The notes: generated by a model from the sequence alone, not told the origin. A stretch of DNA of 64,000 bases from Polytrichum commune (GCA_950295325.1 OX485806.1:29762001-29826000); one strand, 5' to 3'. Positions 35,455 through 48,056 are shown, counted from the stretch's first letter. A program made the numbers and translations.

Positions 35455-37316
35455 GTATATTATACATGTTACAAGCCTAGTAGAAATGTACTCTGTTTTT
35501 GTGTAGACCGTGAAACATCAGATCTCATCAAGAGTTATCTAAATTATACCTAAACACCTTGAAGAATGAAGATCAAGGTCAAGTTTAACTAATTATTGGT
35601 GACTGCTATATAACTGTATGACATTATTTGGTGTTGCTGCATCCTGTACTATTGTTCTTGGCTTAAACAAAGAATTATGCATCAAACTCTTTTTTTCTTT
35701 GTTCTTAATTTGTAGACAAAATGAAACAAGTGAATCATGGATACTCTAGTTGTGGTGTCTGCGGTGCAACAGCTTCCATTCTCTTGGTGTTTGAGCGTGT
35801 ATTTAAATTGTTCTTATGAATGTTGTGTTCATGCATGCATGTTCTGCTCCTAAATTATCAAGACTCACTAGCCCATTACCAAAGCCTCGACAGTATAGAT
35901 TTCAACAGGTTCCCCCTGTGACCATGATTTCTTCATGAATTCAACCATCCATTGGCATTTGGAATTTTAGTACTGTAAGCCTAAAACAGCAATATTCAGG
36001 GGCGCCACAAAGCATGCAGCAGGCTCGACTGATACGATGTGAATCATAATACCTGTGTTTCGTGTGTTCTGAGAATGACTAGGAGCTGCTTTTCGTGGTT
36101 TACTCTTCAGTTTATCATGGTGAGTTAATTAACATGTATGCTCCTCCTCAGTTCAATGTTCCATGCTTAACTCCTTAATAATTAGTTGACTGGTCAATTT
36201 CTACGTTAACCATGGAACAGTTATTCTATATACATATATGTAGTTGCATGCGATTTATTTGTTGTATATTGTGGGTCAGCTTCTTCATTGCCCGCACCAG
36301 TCACCAGTCACTAGTGTATCGCTAGCAGTCTGCCAAAGGATTCAGAAGTCATGTGGATTAATTTCATTCCGACTTGAAATGGCCATCCTTGGGATTGAAT
36401 GATGAGCAGAATTGTGTTACTATGACGTTCTTCCAATCATTAGTGTTAAATTAGTTCTTAGTTAGATATTCATCCAGGAACTTTCAAGAGGAAGTAGGCT
36501 GACATTAAGATACATGAGGCACAAGCATCTCTCTAAGTATCTTGTGCATGTAGTATGCCAGGCGTAAGAAGTTGTAAGAGCCAACTTCTGTGAGGCATGG
36601 CGATGCATAGCATAGTGATCTGAGTATCGGGCGTAGGAATATAGCACTTAGTATATTTTGTAGGAGAGCAATTCTATTCACTCCAATTCAAGCAAAGCTA
36701 TTCTATCCCACGGATACCTCCACATGGCTGACTCCAAGCATGCACCAAATATGTACAGAACACGAGAGATATTGCATGCAAAACAACCAACTCCCAACCA
36801 ACTCCGATTGAATTTATGTAAGCATTATTCTATTGCGGGTCTATTGCATTGAAACTTTGTGTGATCTCTGCACTAACTTTTTCCCGGAACAATTTGCTGA
36901 TCGTAAGTTTTGAAGCTACTAGATGATGTACTTTTGAGTCTTAAGAGCCAGTTAAATCTGATCAGCTAGTAATATTATTCATCAATGGTGATGATGATGA
37001 TGCAGCCTGCCTGCCGTAATACATAGGCTTGACAAAGTTTAGGAACTGAGCAGATCAGTAAACCACATGTTATTCCACAAGATTCCACGAATCAAAATTG
37101 AAAATTCAAGCTAGGCTCAAGCAGCTGTGATCCAAGGAAACAGAAATTGTAACAAGTTTCACACTTGTTTTGCATACATGTGGTACCCAAATTGCAAGAA
37201 TTCTATTTGTAGGCACTCTGTCCCTAGCAAGATTTGCATGCATCTGGTAATGTACTGTTAGGTTCAGTCGGTAGCATTTCCAATTAGGGCCGCATATAAA
37301 GTTAGTGAGTGCATTA
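35455..37316. other. Spacer without a recognisable gene
   Basis: Short open frames only, none with a motif. 36660-36800 is a diverged copy of the block at 31898 and 33393. Confidence 0.5.
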
Positions 37317-37545
37317 CAGTGTCCGGGGAGGATTTTGGGCAGAATCGGTCAAGATCCTAGTGTTTCCAAGTGCAACCAGTTACAGGTTGACATCTTTCGG
37401 TTTTTCCTAATGAATTTGAGGCGTGTTCTTTAAATTCCTCTAAAATGATGGGTGATTTCCTTGAAGTCTTGAACTTCAACCTGTTATTTCTCAAACTCAA
37501 CCGGTTGATCTGTAACTAGCGGTCGGTTCTCCCCATTCATTGGTG
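37317..37545 (+). repeat. Solo left TIR of the CAGTGTC family
   Basis: Begins CAGTGTCCGGGGAGGATTTT and follows the 28094-28316 arm to CCCCATTCATTG. No matching right arm was found downstream. Confidence 0.7.
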
Positions 37546-40500
37546 CATTATCACTGCCATATTTTGAGAAATCAATCAGTCGAGGAGGTTGGACCTGTAA
37601 CAGTGAGTCAAACAGTTGAAATTTCTCAGTTATTCCAGATTTAGAAATTAGGCAGTGAATTTCAAGTATTCTCATGCACATGTGATTCTGTGGTTGCTAC
37701 TGGCTCAAAAGAATAGTTGCAGCAATTCAAATTTCATACTTGAAGGAGGTAACCTTCAACCCATCACCAGAGTCAGATATTAGATTCGCCCATGGAGCAT
37801 CTTTCCCTGTAATGGCTATCATGATTCTGTGCTTATCATACATTCTGGTGTGTATCGTGATTCACAATTGCGAGGCATTTGATATGCAGATGAGACAATT
37901 CCCAAGCTGATCCAGTGGTCAAATTGTTGGGGAGTTGGAAGGGTCCACAATAGGGCCACACATTTTTTAAGCCTGTCCACCGAATGTTTTCTAGCACCTA
38001 GTACAGCCTGCAGTGATATATGCAATTAGGTTGACCTTGCGAAACGGTTGACTTTTTGTCCATACAAAATATCATGGGTCAAGACCATAACATAAGAACT
38101 TAAAATTTTGTTTATTCATCCGTATAACAAACACAACAATCATATATTTCTTGTGTTTTGCTATTGTAGTAATGTATTCAAAATAGTGTAGAATGTCTAT
38201 ATATTACTGTTTGGCAATTCAATTGCACATATTTGTAGATCAGTTGAGGATCACTATACATTAGGGTCTCGGTCCCATGAGTTTTGGGTACAAAATGCCC
38301 CTAAATGGACCCAAAATCATAGTCAAAACCCAATATTGAAGATTGATTTTTCAAACTAAGAGAAATATATATATTCATGTTAGGTTTATGGGCGGGCATC
38401 TTGTAAGTGTGATCAATCCTAGAGCTCATGTGTAAGCACAATTTGTCGTATTCCTTTGTCCACTCACCCTACGACCTTGATTCGCTCCTCCTGCCACCCA
38501 GTTTCCCTACTTGCAAAGATGTCCAACACAAGCATCATTGGTCACTCTCTTCCTTCCCTGCCCATCCAATCCTAGTCGTTCTAGCTGTTGTTGCAAGGTC
38601 CTCCTTCCACAACCACACATTCATGCTCACCATACCCATTGCTAGGTGCCTACAATCATATTAGTATGCTATGTTTGGTGACCCTCCTAGCATACCAAAT
38701 TTGTTGCACTTGTACGTGGTCCATTATGGTGGCGATCTATTCGGATTTGGTGGCGGCATAACAACTCCATTTTTTTAAACTCAAAGGCAATTTCTTCATC
38801 ATTGATTCTTGATTTCATCTATATATCCATGGCTTAAGGGAGCAAGCACAGTCAAGATTACGGGGAAAAAAATTTAATTTTAAAATTTTAAAATTTTAAA
38901 AAAAATCCAATATACTAAAATCATAAAGTTTTTGGTCAAACGCTTAAAAGTAGTAGCAAAATGTTGTTTAGAAAGGATTTTTTTTCATGGCGACCTTTAC
39001 TGTTGTGTTAGATACTTTACTGTTGTGTCATAGGAAGGTGTTGTTTGCAACCCAAAAAAAAAAACAATGAAAACAAAACAAAAACAACTCCCCACCAAAA
39101 AGGGTGGACTAGGGTGTACCAAAATGGCCATGTTATGTCATGGGTCCATCAATGCGGACCGCCCATGCAAAAGCACAGGTCACCTACATTTGACATCAGG
39201 TTACCCATGGTCAAGCCTGGGGTACTTGTGGTCCAAGGTAAAGTTGTTAAAATACAAATTTTTGACCTACCCACTTGGATTTATCATCTATTCATTTTTT
39301 TTTGCATTCAACTGAGAAGCCATTTGAAACGCGTGGGCCACGGCACTTTGCGTCCTCTCTCATACTGAATTGTTTTTTCCGCATTCTCACTCCGCTTGTT
39401 GTTTGGTTCACTGTGTTGTTTTTTGGAATCAATCTAGGGTTTTGATTTTAGATCTAAAACTAGTTTTAGATCTTTGTGCAATAGATGATGCATCCTTGTG
39501 TCTTAGTGGTTCCGACAATTTTAATTTGCAACAATAATTGTATAGAGCTGAAGCAAAAGCTAAGAAGGTATGTGACGATCTTCAAAGTCTAAATTTGAGC
39601 TATTGAAGATTTCTATGTTGGAGTTTGTAAAAAAAAAGACGATCGATTCCATTTCCGAGTAAACCTAACTTGGTCCTGCTAGGAGCAGAGGGTGTGAATG
39701 GTTGTCACTTGTGCAACGTTTTGTCCTTGTCAAAGGCCTCTTACCTGAATTGTCAGTTTCGTGTCAGTAAAATTTTGCTGACCCTAGTGAGTTTACTCAA
39801 TAGTTATTACTAGCTATCCTTGGAAGCTTTGTTGAATTGTTTGTAGAGTATATGTGATGCATAAGCTAAGTTTTGTATTGCAAAATGTTTTTGTTGAGTT
39901 TTGAATTGCTAAGCATTTGAAATAGGACATTGTGATGTTGCAAGTTTTGTTTTGCAGGATGTAAGTCTGTTGATTACTTTAGCCAATCAAAATTAATAAT
40001 TATGTTTAGAAGTGATGGACTATTCAATTTGAGACTTTAGATGGATTTTGAATTGGTTATACATCATGATTCATGCTATTTTGCTTGGATAAAAGAAGCT
40101 TGCCACCACATATACCCTCAACTACATCAACTTGGGTAGCTGACCATTTTTGGCTTTTGATGACAAACAAAAGATTATATGAATGCACAAGGTAAAATAA
40201 CAGACAAAATTGAATTGGCATAATACTAAATTGTAAATTGTTGTTTATTGAGATGCAAGAGAAGCATCTTATTGGAGTGAGAACAATCCAACATCAAATT
40301 GTCTCAAAAGAAGGTCTGTCGCTTGACATGATTTATTGAAAGGAAGTTGGAGCTATGGTCTTTCATAACTAGTATTCATGATAAAGTACTTAATCATCTT
40401 TATCATGGACTCATAAAAACCATATGGCGGTAGATATGTGTTGAATTGGATGCGTGGGTCATCAACCATGTTCAGTAAATCAATTAAAATTTAGGATCCC

Positions 40501-42009
40501 CCAAAAAAATCCAACCCTATAATAAAAACAAAGAGGCTCATTCATTCTAAGGGAGTCATGTCATCAACAGTTATGATCAACCAGATTTGGTGAACCTTGC
40601 AACAAGATCCTGAAAAAATGATCTTCAAATAATCTGGATTAAGTTACATAACATCACTCCTTAGCCCTTCTTTGCAAGTGTCTGAAATGGATGTTGTCTC
40701 TATTGCTAGAAAAAATCCTTCTTAAGGCCTTGCCAACTAATTGTTTGCCTTCAAATTGATCACACCAAATGATACTTCTCAAAAAATAAAAATAAAATTT
40801 TCGTCCAATTTTTTCTACTCGGATTGGAAATTTATAAAAGACCACCCCAAATCCTCATTAATTTCATCTTCAGCTAGTTAAGAATCCAACATTATAGTAT
40901 GTAAAAATTATTATCAGAGTTGATGCAAGATGCTCTATTTTGATTGAAATCAAAGTAAAAAAATCCCTCTTTAGATTTGGCTGAAGATGGAGATCAACCT
41001 CTCGAGTGAGAGCCCTTGATTAAGGAACATAGTCGTATATCATCAACAACGTTGAATATGTGAATGGTTTGTTCATTTCTAGATATTTGAAAGCGATCTT
41101 CCATATTAAGTGACCAATCATATGCCCGTCGAGAATGTCAAATGTCGGGAAGCAGGTAAGCTTTGAAGTACATAACCTAAATTCAAAATTTTAAGAATTA
41201 AAAAAAAACGTTTTAGTGAATGAATTGGAAAATTACAAGTTGTCATACACATACCGTATCAAGTCGACATGCCTAAGCGAATAATATTCATGTCTTTCAT
41301 TGGATGTAGAATTAAGTCATCTCTGTTGTTTCTATATTCAAAAATATAATTATAAATTTGATAAAAAAAACAACTAATTAATCAGGATATGAATAAATCA
41401 CCAATTTGTAATATATGTAACATAAATTTGAATTAATATTATTGCATGATAATACATAGACTTACAAATGACATGGATACGAATTGTTTCCAAAAATTTG
41501 TAAACCAGAAGTTTTGTGGGTTGTTTGCATCTTAATGTAAATTAATTAAAAAATAAACCATAATTTATTTCAATCATATAAAATTCATTTGTATACTTAT
41601 GTTTTATTTTGATATTATTATTTGAAGTGTTTAGATGGGTTCATATACTCCTGCCAATCTAGTAAAGAAATCCAACAACCCTCTACTTGCAACCAATAAC
41701 AAATATTCGAAGCTTTCATCAAGATAAGATAATTTCTTGTACATAATTGATATGTACATATAAAAGGTTTGTTGCAAAAAAATTGTTTTGTAAATACATG
41801 TTTTGATACAACTTACATGGACCTTGAGATATACTTGGATGTCCTAAAAATATGATTGGAAAATCACATATTCAATAGTTTTTTGAAGTACAATGCTTTA
41901 TCTTAAGCATTAAAATGACAAAAATTTTAAAAAACAACTTAACCAACAAGAAAAAAAATAATTAAAAGATGCAACCAAGGCTTGAAAGACCTTGAATTCC
42001 TTGAACCGA
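37546..42009. other. AT-rich spacer without a recognisable gene
   Basis: It includes homopolymer-rich tracts (for example 38870-38905 and 39050-39090) and the repeat of 33456-33520 at 39032-39102. No exon structure or domain is seen. Confidence 0.5.
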
Positions 42010-42057
42010 CCCTAACCCTAACCCTACCCTCTGAGGCGATGTGGCCGCCTCAGAGGG
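42010..42057. repeat. Short CCCTAA repeat followed by a perfect 12-bp stem hairpin
   Basis: CCCTAACCCTAACCCTA (42010-42026) is two and a half telomere-like hexamers. It runs directly into CCCTCTGAGGCG (42027-42038), a 7-nt loop, and the exact inverse CGCCTCAGAGGG (42046-42057). The patch is much GC-richer than the AT-rich sequence around it. Confidence 0.8.
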
Positions 42058-42351
42058 CAGCATTTCGGCAGGAGGCTCTAGGCCTCCTCCTTGAAAAATT
42101 TCATAAAGATAAGGACAAGCTCACTTTGGCATTTGCATTGGATCTGGTCTTGGAAAAAAAATTAAAAATTAAATAATGGACACATTATATTTCTCCACAT
42201 TGCTTTAGAAAGCTTCACTAAAACTGATTTTGTCAATTACGTAAGATCTACCAAAGATATTTTTGATATGCGACCTATAAAACAAGCATGGAAAAATTAA
42301 CATGAATAGAACATAAAATATTTCGCAAAGAGAATTTGAACCGTCTTCTTC

Positions 42352-43160
42352 GAAAATCTATACGGTCTTAAACAGAGTGCAAGACATTGGAACAAAAATT
42401 TTGACAAATTTGCACAATAGTTCGATGTACTGCCCAGTATTGCCAATCCCTGTGTATACTACAGTAAGGATGTCACACATCCTGACAAAGTGGAAACCAT
42501 CATCGGGATATTTGTTGATGATGGTATTATTTAATCCACAAATGCAGAGAAGCTTGAAGATATTCTACAATATCTTGACAAAGTTTTCAAGATTACAAGA
42601 GACGACATGGGATACTATATAGGCCTGGAAGTTTATCAATCTCAACACACATGAATTATTTTTCTACATCAGCACTGGTACATACAACATACCCTTGAGC
42701 GTTTTGGTATGGTAGATTCATACAGTGTGAGTACTTCGGAAGATCCAAATGTTACTCTCTCACTTGTCGCTGATGACTCAAAGATAACAGAGATGTTGAA
42801 TGTTTCTTATAAGGAGGCCATTGACTGCCTAATGTTCATTTCGCTACTCACTCGACCAGATATTACCTATGCGGTAACCCATGCTGCTAAATTTTGTGAG
42901 AAACCCTGACAAATTCATTGGACAACAATTAAGAGGATTCTACGCTATCTACATGGTACATCAGATTTCAGCATTGTCTATCAACGACAATCCTCACCCC
43001 ACAACTCAAAGGTTTTTGTAATGCTGACTATGAAGGGGATATTGACACTCGTAGATAAAGATCTGGCTACATTTTCAAACTTAGTTCTGGACTCATCACC
43101 TGGAACTCTCAGGGACAAAAATGCATGGCTCAATCGACCACTGAGGCAAAATACGTATAC
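42352..43160 (+). pseudogene. Decayed copia reverse transcriptase/RNase H fragment
   Basis: The frame from 42352 reads ENLYGLKQSARHWN, then a GIFVDDG box (the YVDD catalytic motif), a RYLHGTSD-like stretch and TEAKYV near the end. All are conserved copia pol landmarks. It contains in-frame TAG, TAA and TGA stops and a frameshift near 43015, and the gag, integrase and LTRs are not recognisable. It is an old fragment from a different lineage than the intact element at 18658. Confidence 0.85.
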
Positions 43161-45371
43161 GCGAATATATGTATTTAAAATATATATCCCATAATCTCCG
43201 TGCATATGAACAATATATATCCCGTAATCTCCTTGTACATGAACAATATACAAATTTTGAATATAGTTGATGAAATTCATACCAATAGTCTGATTCAACA
43301 TATTTGATTATCCAACTTTTGCTAGATTATGTTGATATTATAGTGTTAATTGATAAAATATCTTTAGCCTTAACAATATTTTTCTGAAATATAATTTCAA
43401 TGATTTTATTCCTAACAAAGTCGTTGAACTTTTTTCTATCAAATATACATAATAAATGGCAACCGGATTCGATAAACTACACACCAACCAATCTACATTC
43501 CGACCTTGTAGTCCCCTCAAATTTTTAATTAAAGATAAATTTGAATTTCATACGTATAACTATTATATAGATTTAAAATTAAAGATTAAGTTTAAAATAA
43601 GACCTACTTGATAGCATTGTATCCATGAACCACATTATCTACAATAAAACAATTAAGTCGTCATCAAATAAAGTATTGATAGTCGTCAATTATAAAGCCA
43701 TCAATCAGTATACTATTTTATTTTATTTTTACTTTGATGTTATTATGCAAGTTATTAACACTCTATAATAAAAACTATCAAAGACAAGTAATGTGAATAA
43801 ACAATATTTAACATAGTCGGTCCAAAGATAGCATTCATTGATATAGTTCCAACATCACTCTCACCTCAGCATGACATCAAATTGCCATTTCGTTTAATTA
43901 ACCAATGTAAATGGATATTCAATTACATCATTTTTGTAAGAATAAAAAATATTTATTTTTTAATGTCCACATTTGAACATTTAATGTATCGTTCTTGTTT
44001 CAATATCAAACACCCATTTTGTTGTATTTATTCATAATATCCAATATCTTATTAATAAAAAAATATTATTTATTATTTATTATCTACGTATCATTTTTCC
44101 ATTCAGATTTTTTATGAATTTCATAAATATATTTTAAAATATATTTATATCTAATTTATTTTTAACCCAAACAATTAGTTGTTTGCTAATACAAGGTTAA
44201 ACAAATTTGGACGTAAAATCCAGATCTTTAGACTTGTGTGTTATTAATCAATATCTTATCTTATGGTTTACAATATAATAGTCTATCTATGCTATATTTG
44301 AATATTTATACAATTATTTTACTAGAAATTGAGTAAATGGATTTTTTTAATAGAACGTGTATGTAAAGGATCAATTCTATAATCTTCACGTTTATATGCA
44401 TAGTCATAATACATATGAATAATGAAAGAAAAAATCTAGGTTTATACTCTTCTACAAAATAAAAATAAAAAATAACTAAACAAGAATTGACAATTTTTTA
44501 ATTTTTTTCTATCCATAGAAAAGCTTCAAAATTAATAAGAGTTGATATTGGATATTTACATATTTATAATTTTCTTCCTCCCCATAATTACAAAATTAAA
44601 AAATATCCAATATTAAATGATTTTAATTTAAAAAAAGACAAACTGTATATAATTCATATGTTATTTTTAAAAAAAAATTGACATTCAATCATATTTTTTA
44701 TACTACATGCTATACATGACAACAAACTATCATAAACTTGATGATCTCTTACATTAATTTTGATTTCATGTGCTATACATGTTAAAGAAGCAATAATATA
44801 TCAAAACACAAAATAAAAATATATTATGAATTTCATTTTCTTTGAAAATATCATCAAATCCTCACAAAATATATATAAGAAAACATAATATTAGAAGAAA
44901 AAACTTCGTCTCATACCTCTTTTGAAACTCAGAGTGGACGAATATAAGAATGTGAGGTTGGCTCTTATATATGCTTGAAATCTGAAATGCTAATCGAGAA
45001 AGATATATAAATAGTGAACATTTGTATTATCATTTATGGCCATTGGATGTACGATGAGGATGTAAGGATTATATGTCGTTTTTGGAAAATATGTAGGGTT
45101 GTCAAACCTTTGCTACCTAAAAGTATTATGAAATTAGAGTAAGATATCATAGAATGCTATATTTTTATCTAAATTAAAGGGCACAATATTAATTGTTGAT
45201 TTATGCATTACTTGTAGATAATCTAATATGGGTTTGGATGCCAACTCGTAGAGGTCCTATATATCCCATGCCATGAAGATAGGTTTGTTGGGCGGGGCCC
45301 TTTTCTATAAAGTAGGATGAAAATTTGAGAGTCATCCATAAGGCCTTCATCAACCGGGGTAACGAGTGTAG
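43161..45371. other. Very AT-rich spacer
   Basis: Dominated by A/T runs. No gene, tRNA or recognisable repeat is seen. Confidence 0.55.
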
Positions 45372-45913
45372 TACATTAATTTCCCGATTAAGTAAGCATC
45401 CCAGTTAAGTGCGCAATTTTTTTGACAAAAACTAGGGTTCAAAATTTATTGTTTGAACATGTCATGCATAGGCATTTGTCACGAATGCATGAATTTTTTT
45501 ACGCTTGACATTCAATGTCAGTTTGTTAACGTTTCGCTAAAACGTCTCAAATGATCATCACAGTTCATCATACATATGTCCAGCTTTTGCTTGAACATCG
45601 GAGCAAATCGATTGGTCGAGGACAATGTTCTATAGAGCTTCAAAGCTTTTGAAGCCGGTAACACTTTCAGATTCAGCAAATGTCTCGACATGCTGGATTT
45701 CGTCATCGATAGGTGACTCTTCTTCAATTCGCATCGTTTCCAAAACTTCATCAACATCCTCCAACATAACAACACAATCTTCTTCATTATTTGCATCATC
45801 AATATTTAAAAAACCGTTCGTACCAAATATGCAATGTAAAGTACGCACCTATCAACTAAGTGTGCACCAACGGCTCCGGTTCAAAGTGTGTACTTAAGCG
45901 GGAGATTATTGTA
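45372..45913 (-). mobile_element. Remnant of a TA-flanked TIR transposon, possibly Tigger-like
   Basis: The left end TACATTAATTTCCCGATTAA and right end inverted TACAATAATCTCCCGCTTAA are imperfect inverted repeats bounded by TA. Inside, on the minus strand, 45848-45630 encodes an acidic segment (EEDCVVMLEDVDEVLE and following), with a second frame (45802-45518) continuing it after a stop or frameshift. Acidic C-terminal tails are usual in pogo/Tigger transposases, which also duplicate TA. No DDE motif is present, so the assignment is tentative. Confidence 0.5.
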
Positions 45914-46637
45914 GTTGGTTCACCCTAGTCCGATATATGGGCAGGTATGTACATAGAATAGGTAGATAAATAGAGGAGTGGCTGAGTAGGTGATTAGATA
46001 ATCCGCCACGTGTCATTTCTAGCCACGTGTCGTTCACTTAGGCAAGCCCTTCGCTCATTCTCCAAGAGAGTCGGATCTGTATGCAGGGTTGTTGTCGGTG
46101 GAGGATTGGTGCAACCGTGGAGTAGGAAGCTTAGTTGGGGGAATCTGAGTGATCGGGAAATTATTTCTGAGACTGTGGATGGTCAGAAGAAACGGTGGGT
46201 GTATTAGTTTAAACTCATTAGACACTCATCTGCCCATATGTCCAGAATTTTTGACCCACCCGCGAAGTTGTCGTTGCATTCAAGCTGGCCATCGGATCAT
46301 CGGAATATGGTTTAAGTAGACAAGTTGTCTTCAGATCAAAATTTTCGTGGACATACATGTTGAGCAGTATCTTCGGCGATCGAGCATCCTGATGGACATG
46401 TCTGCAGTTTTGGATATGTGAGTCGACCGAAGACAAAGTGTGAACTAGCTTACTTACTTATGGCCACATCTGACCTACTGTAGAGAGAATCTGAGAATTT
46501 GGAAAGTACTTATAGTAGTTATGTGAAGATTATTCGAAGAAGGTTATGTCTGTTTTTGTAGGGTTTAGGGTTTACCGGAAGATGTGGTAAGTAGGAGCTT
46601 CAGGTGACAAAATTGGAGAAGCAGATGCTACAGTTGA
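45914..46637. other. Spacer, possible upstream region of the EI24-type gene
   Basis: Contains two G-box sites (46005-46031). The short frames have no motifs. Confidence 0.45.
46005..46031. promoter_or_regulatory. Pair of identical G-box/ABRE-like sites
   Basis: GCCACGTGTC occurs at 46005-46014 and 46022-46031, 17 bp apart. CACGTG with a flanking GTC is the core bound by plant bZIP and bHLH factors. The nearest downstream gene is 1.2 kb away at 47214, so the link is uncertain. Confidence 0.5.
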
Positions 46638-47213
46638 ATTTGTTTTACCTCTCCGACATTTTGGTGGAGTTATCTGACATTCTTTTACTTTCCTTCAGAT
46701 TCTGTTCTCCGAACTCCGAAACTTGGAGCAGCATGATAGTTTGAACCTTTGAAGCAACAAGTCGGTTATGTTAGAGAAGATTCAACGATTTTATTCGAAA
46801 CCTCAAGAACACACAATCTTCTGATACAGACAAGGCTCAAACCAAAATCTTCTGAGAGGGTTTGCAGCAGGCAGGCAGGTAGGCAGCCGAACTGCAAAGC
46901 ATTTCAAAATGATGCTCCAGTGATTATGTTTTTACCCCTCCAACAAGTTGGTGAAGGAATGTGACATTTTCTTACCTGTGTTTCATTTGCTGTTGTCCGA
47001 CCTCCCCGAACTCCGAAATTCACAGCAACAGTTCGAGACCTTAAAGCCACACCAAAGAAGGAAGAGGGTTATGTTAGGGGAGATCCAAATAATGTTATAT
47101 TAAACCTCGAGGGCACACGATCTTTTGAACCAGACAAGGCCTTTACATTAAAGCGAGAGGATTCCCAGCAGGCGGGCAGGGGAGGCAATCCAACAACTCC
47201 AAAACATTCCAAA
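46638..47213 (+). repeat. Tandem duplication of the leader of the EI24-type gene
   Basis: 46638-46925 and 46926-47213 are diverged copies of one segment. Shared landmarks are TTTTACC(T/C)CTCC, GACATTYTYTTAC, CGAACTCCGAAA, GTTATGTTAG, ACAAGGC and GCAGGCAGG, each ending at AAAATGATG. The second copy leads straight into the real start codon (47214). In the first, ATGATG at 46909 is followed at once by CTCCAG and TGA. The first copy therefore looks like the 5' stub of a second gene copy or a duplicated promoter/leader. Confidence 0.75.
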
Positions 47214-48029
47214 ATGATGGTCCCGGCATGGATGTACCCTGTACAGGGATTCTACTTCTTCTTCCGCAACGGCCACAGGCTATGGCAGCGAGTGGCAAGG
47301 TTTGTTGTGGAGGTCGTCGCAGCCATCGCAGCCATCCTCATCATTCTCTTCTCAGCTACATTCCCAACGCAGCGAGCCTTGCTGATCCGGTTCTTACCTC
47401 GATGGACAGGAACACCAGGGGCCATAGCCCTAATTCTTCTAGAAACAGCCATAGCCATTGTGATATTGTTCCAGTACAGGCTGGAGAGTGCACAGAGGAA
47501 GCTGTTCCTTGATGTGTTAGCCATTCGCAATGTGAAGGTGGACATGGCCACAGGGGAGGAGCATGTGTGGTTGGAGGAGACACTTATCCCTCAGATGGCA
47601 GGATCCCCACCCGAGGCCCCCATGAAGAAGGCCAAGGTCAGGGTTTCCAAGAAACCCAACCCTGCAGGGTATCTGAGCCAAGTGTTGACAGAGGATGAGC
47701 ACCCCATTATGCACTTCCTTCTTACTTTGCCTCTGAATTTTGTTCCTGTGGTTGGAAATGTGTTGTTCTGTTTCTTGAACTCGTTCCCCACGGCGGTCGG
47801 GTTGCACCATTACTACTATACGGAGATGAAGGGGTTGAGCTCTGTGGAGTTTTCTGCTGTGGTGCATGCGAAGAAGGCGCAGTACCAGTCTTTTGGCTTT
47901 GTGGCTTCAGCTTTCAGCCTTGTCCCTGGCTTGGATGTCATCCTTGTACTTACGAATGCAGTGGGGGCTGCGCTCTGGGCTGCTGATATGGAGAAGACGC
48001 AGGGGAGCATCAAGACCAAGTACTCTTGA
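47214..48029 (+). CDS. EI24/CysZ-type multi-spanning membrane protein (271 aa)
   Basis: Intronless. Hydrophobic segments lie at about residues 28-50, 69-88, 163-195 and 225-256, with a Lys-rich loop near 135-150. Two conserved stretches, FLLTLPLNFVPVVGNVLF (about 168-185) and TNAVGAALWAADMEK near the C-terminus, closely recall the EI24-domain proteins common in fungi (spore-wall/RRT8-like group). This is recognition from memory, not a search. Family members are ER or lipid-droplet-associated membrane proteins of poorly defined function. MetMet start: the first ATG is taken. The coding region is clearly richer in G+C than its surroundings. Its leader is duplicated upstream, and its 3' end (AATAAA at 48060) merges with a repeat array. 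Horizontal origin from a fungus is possible but unproven. Confidence 0.6.
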   Translation: MMVPAWMYPVQGFYFFFRNGHRLWQRVARFVVEVVAAIAAILIILFSATFPTQRALLIRFLPRWTGTPGAIALILLETAIAIVILFQYRLESAQRKLFLDVLAIRNVKVDMATGEEHVWLEETLIPQMAGSPPEAPMKKAKVRVSKKPNPAGYLSQVLTEDEHPIMHFLLTLPLNFVPVVGNVLFCFLNSFPTAVGLHHYYYTEMKGLSSVEFSAVVHAKKAQYQSFGFVASAFSLVPGLDVILVLTNAVGAALWAADMEKTQGSIKTKYS

Positions 48030-48056
48030 CAAACGCTTGAACGCTCTTCCTCCCGC

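Noticed and set aside
47517-47867. 116-codon minus-strand frame over the EI24-type gene
   Set aside because: Shadow of a GC-rich coding region. The plus-strand protein has consistent membrane segments and family-like motifs.
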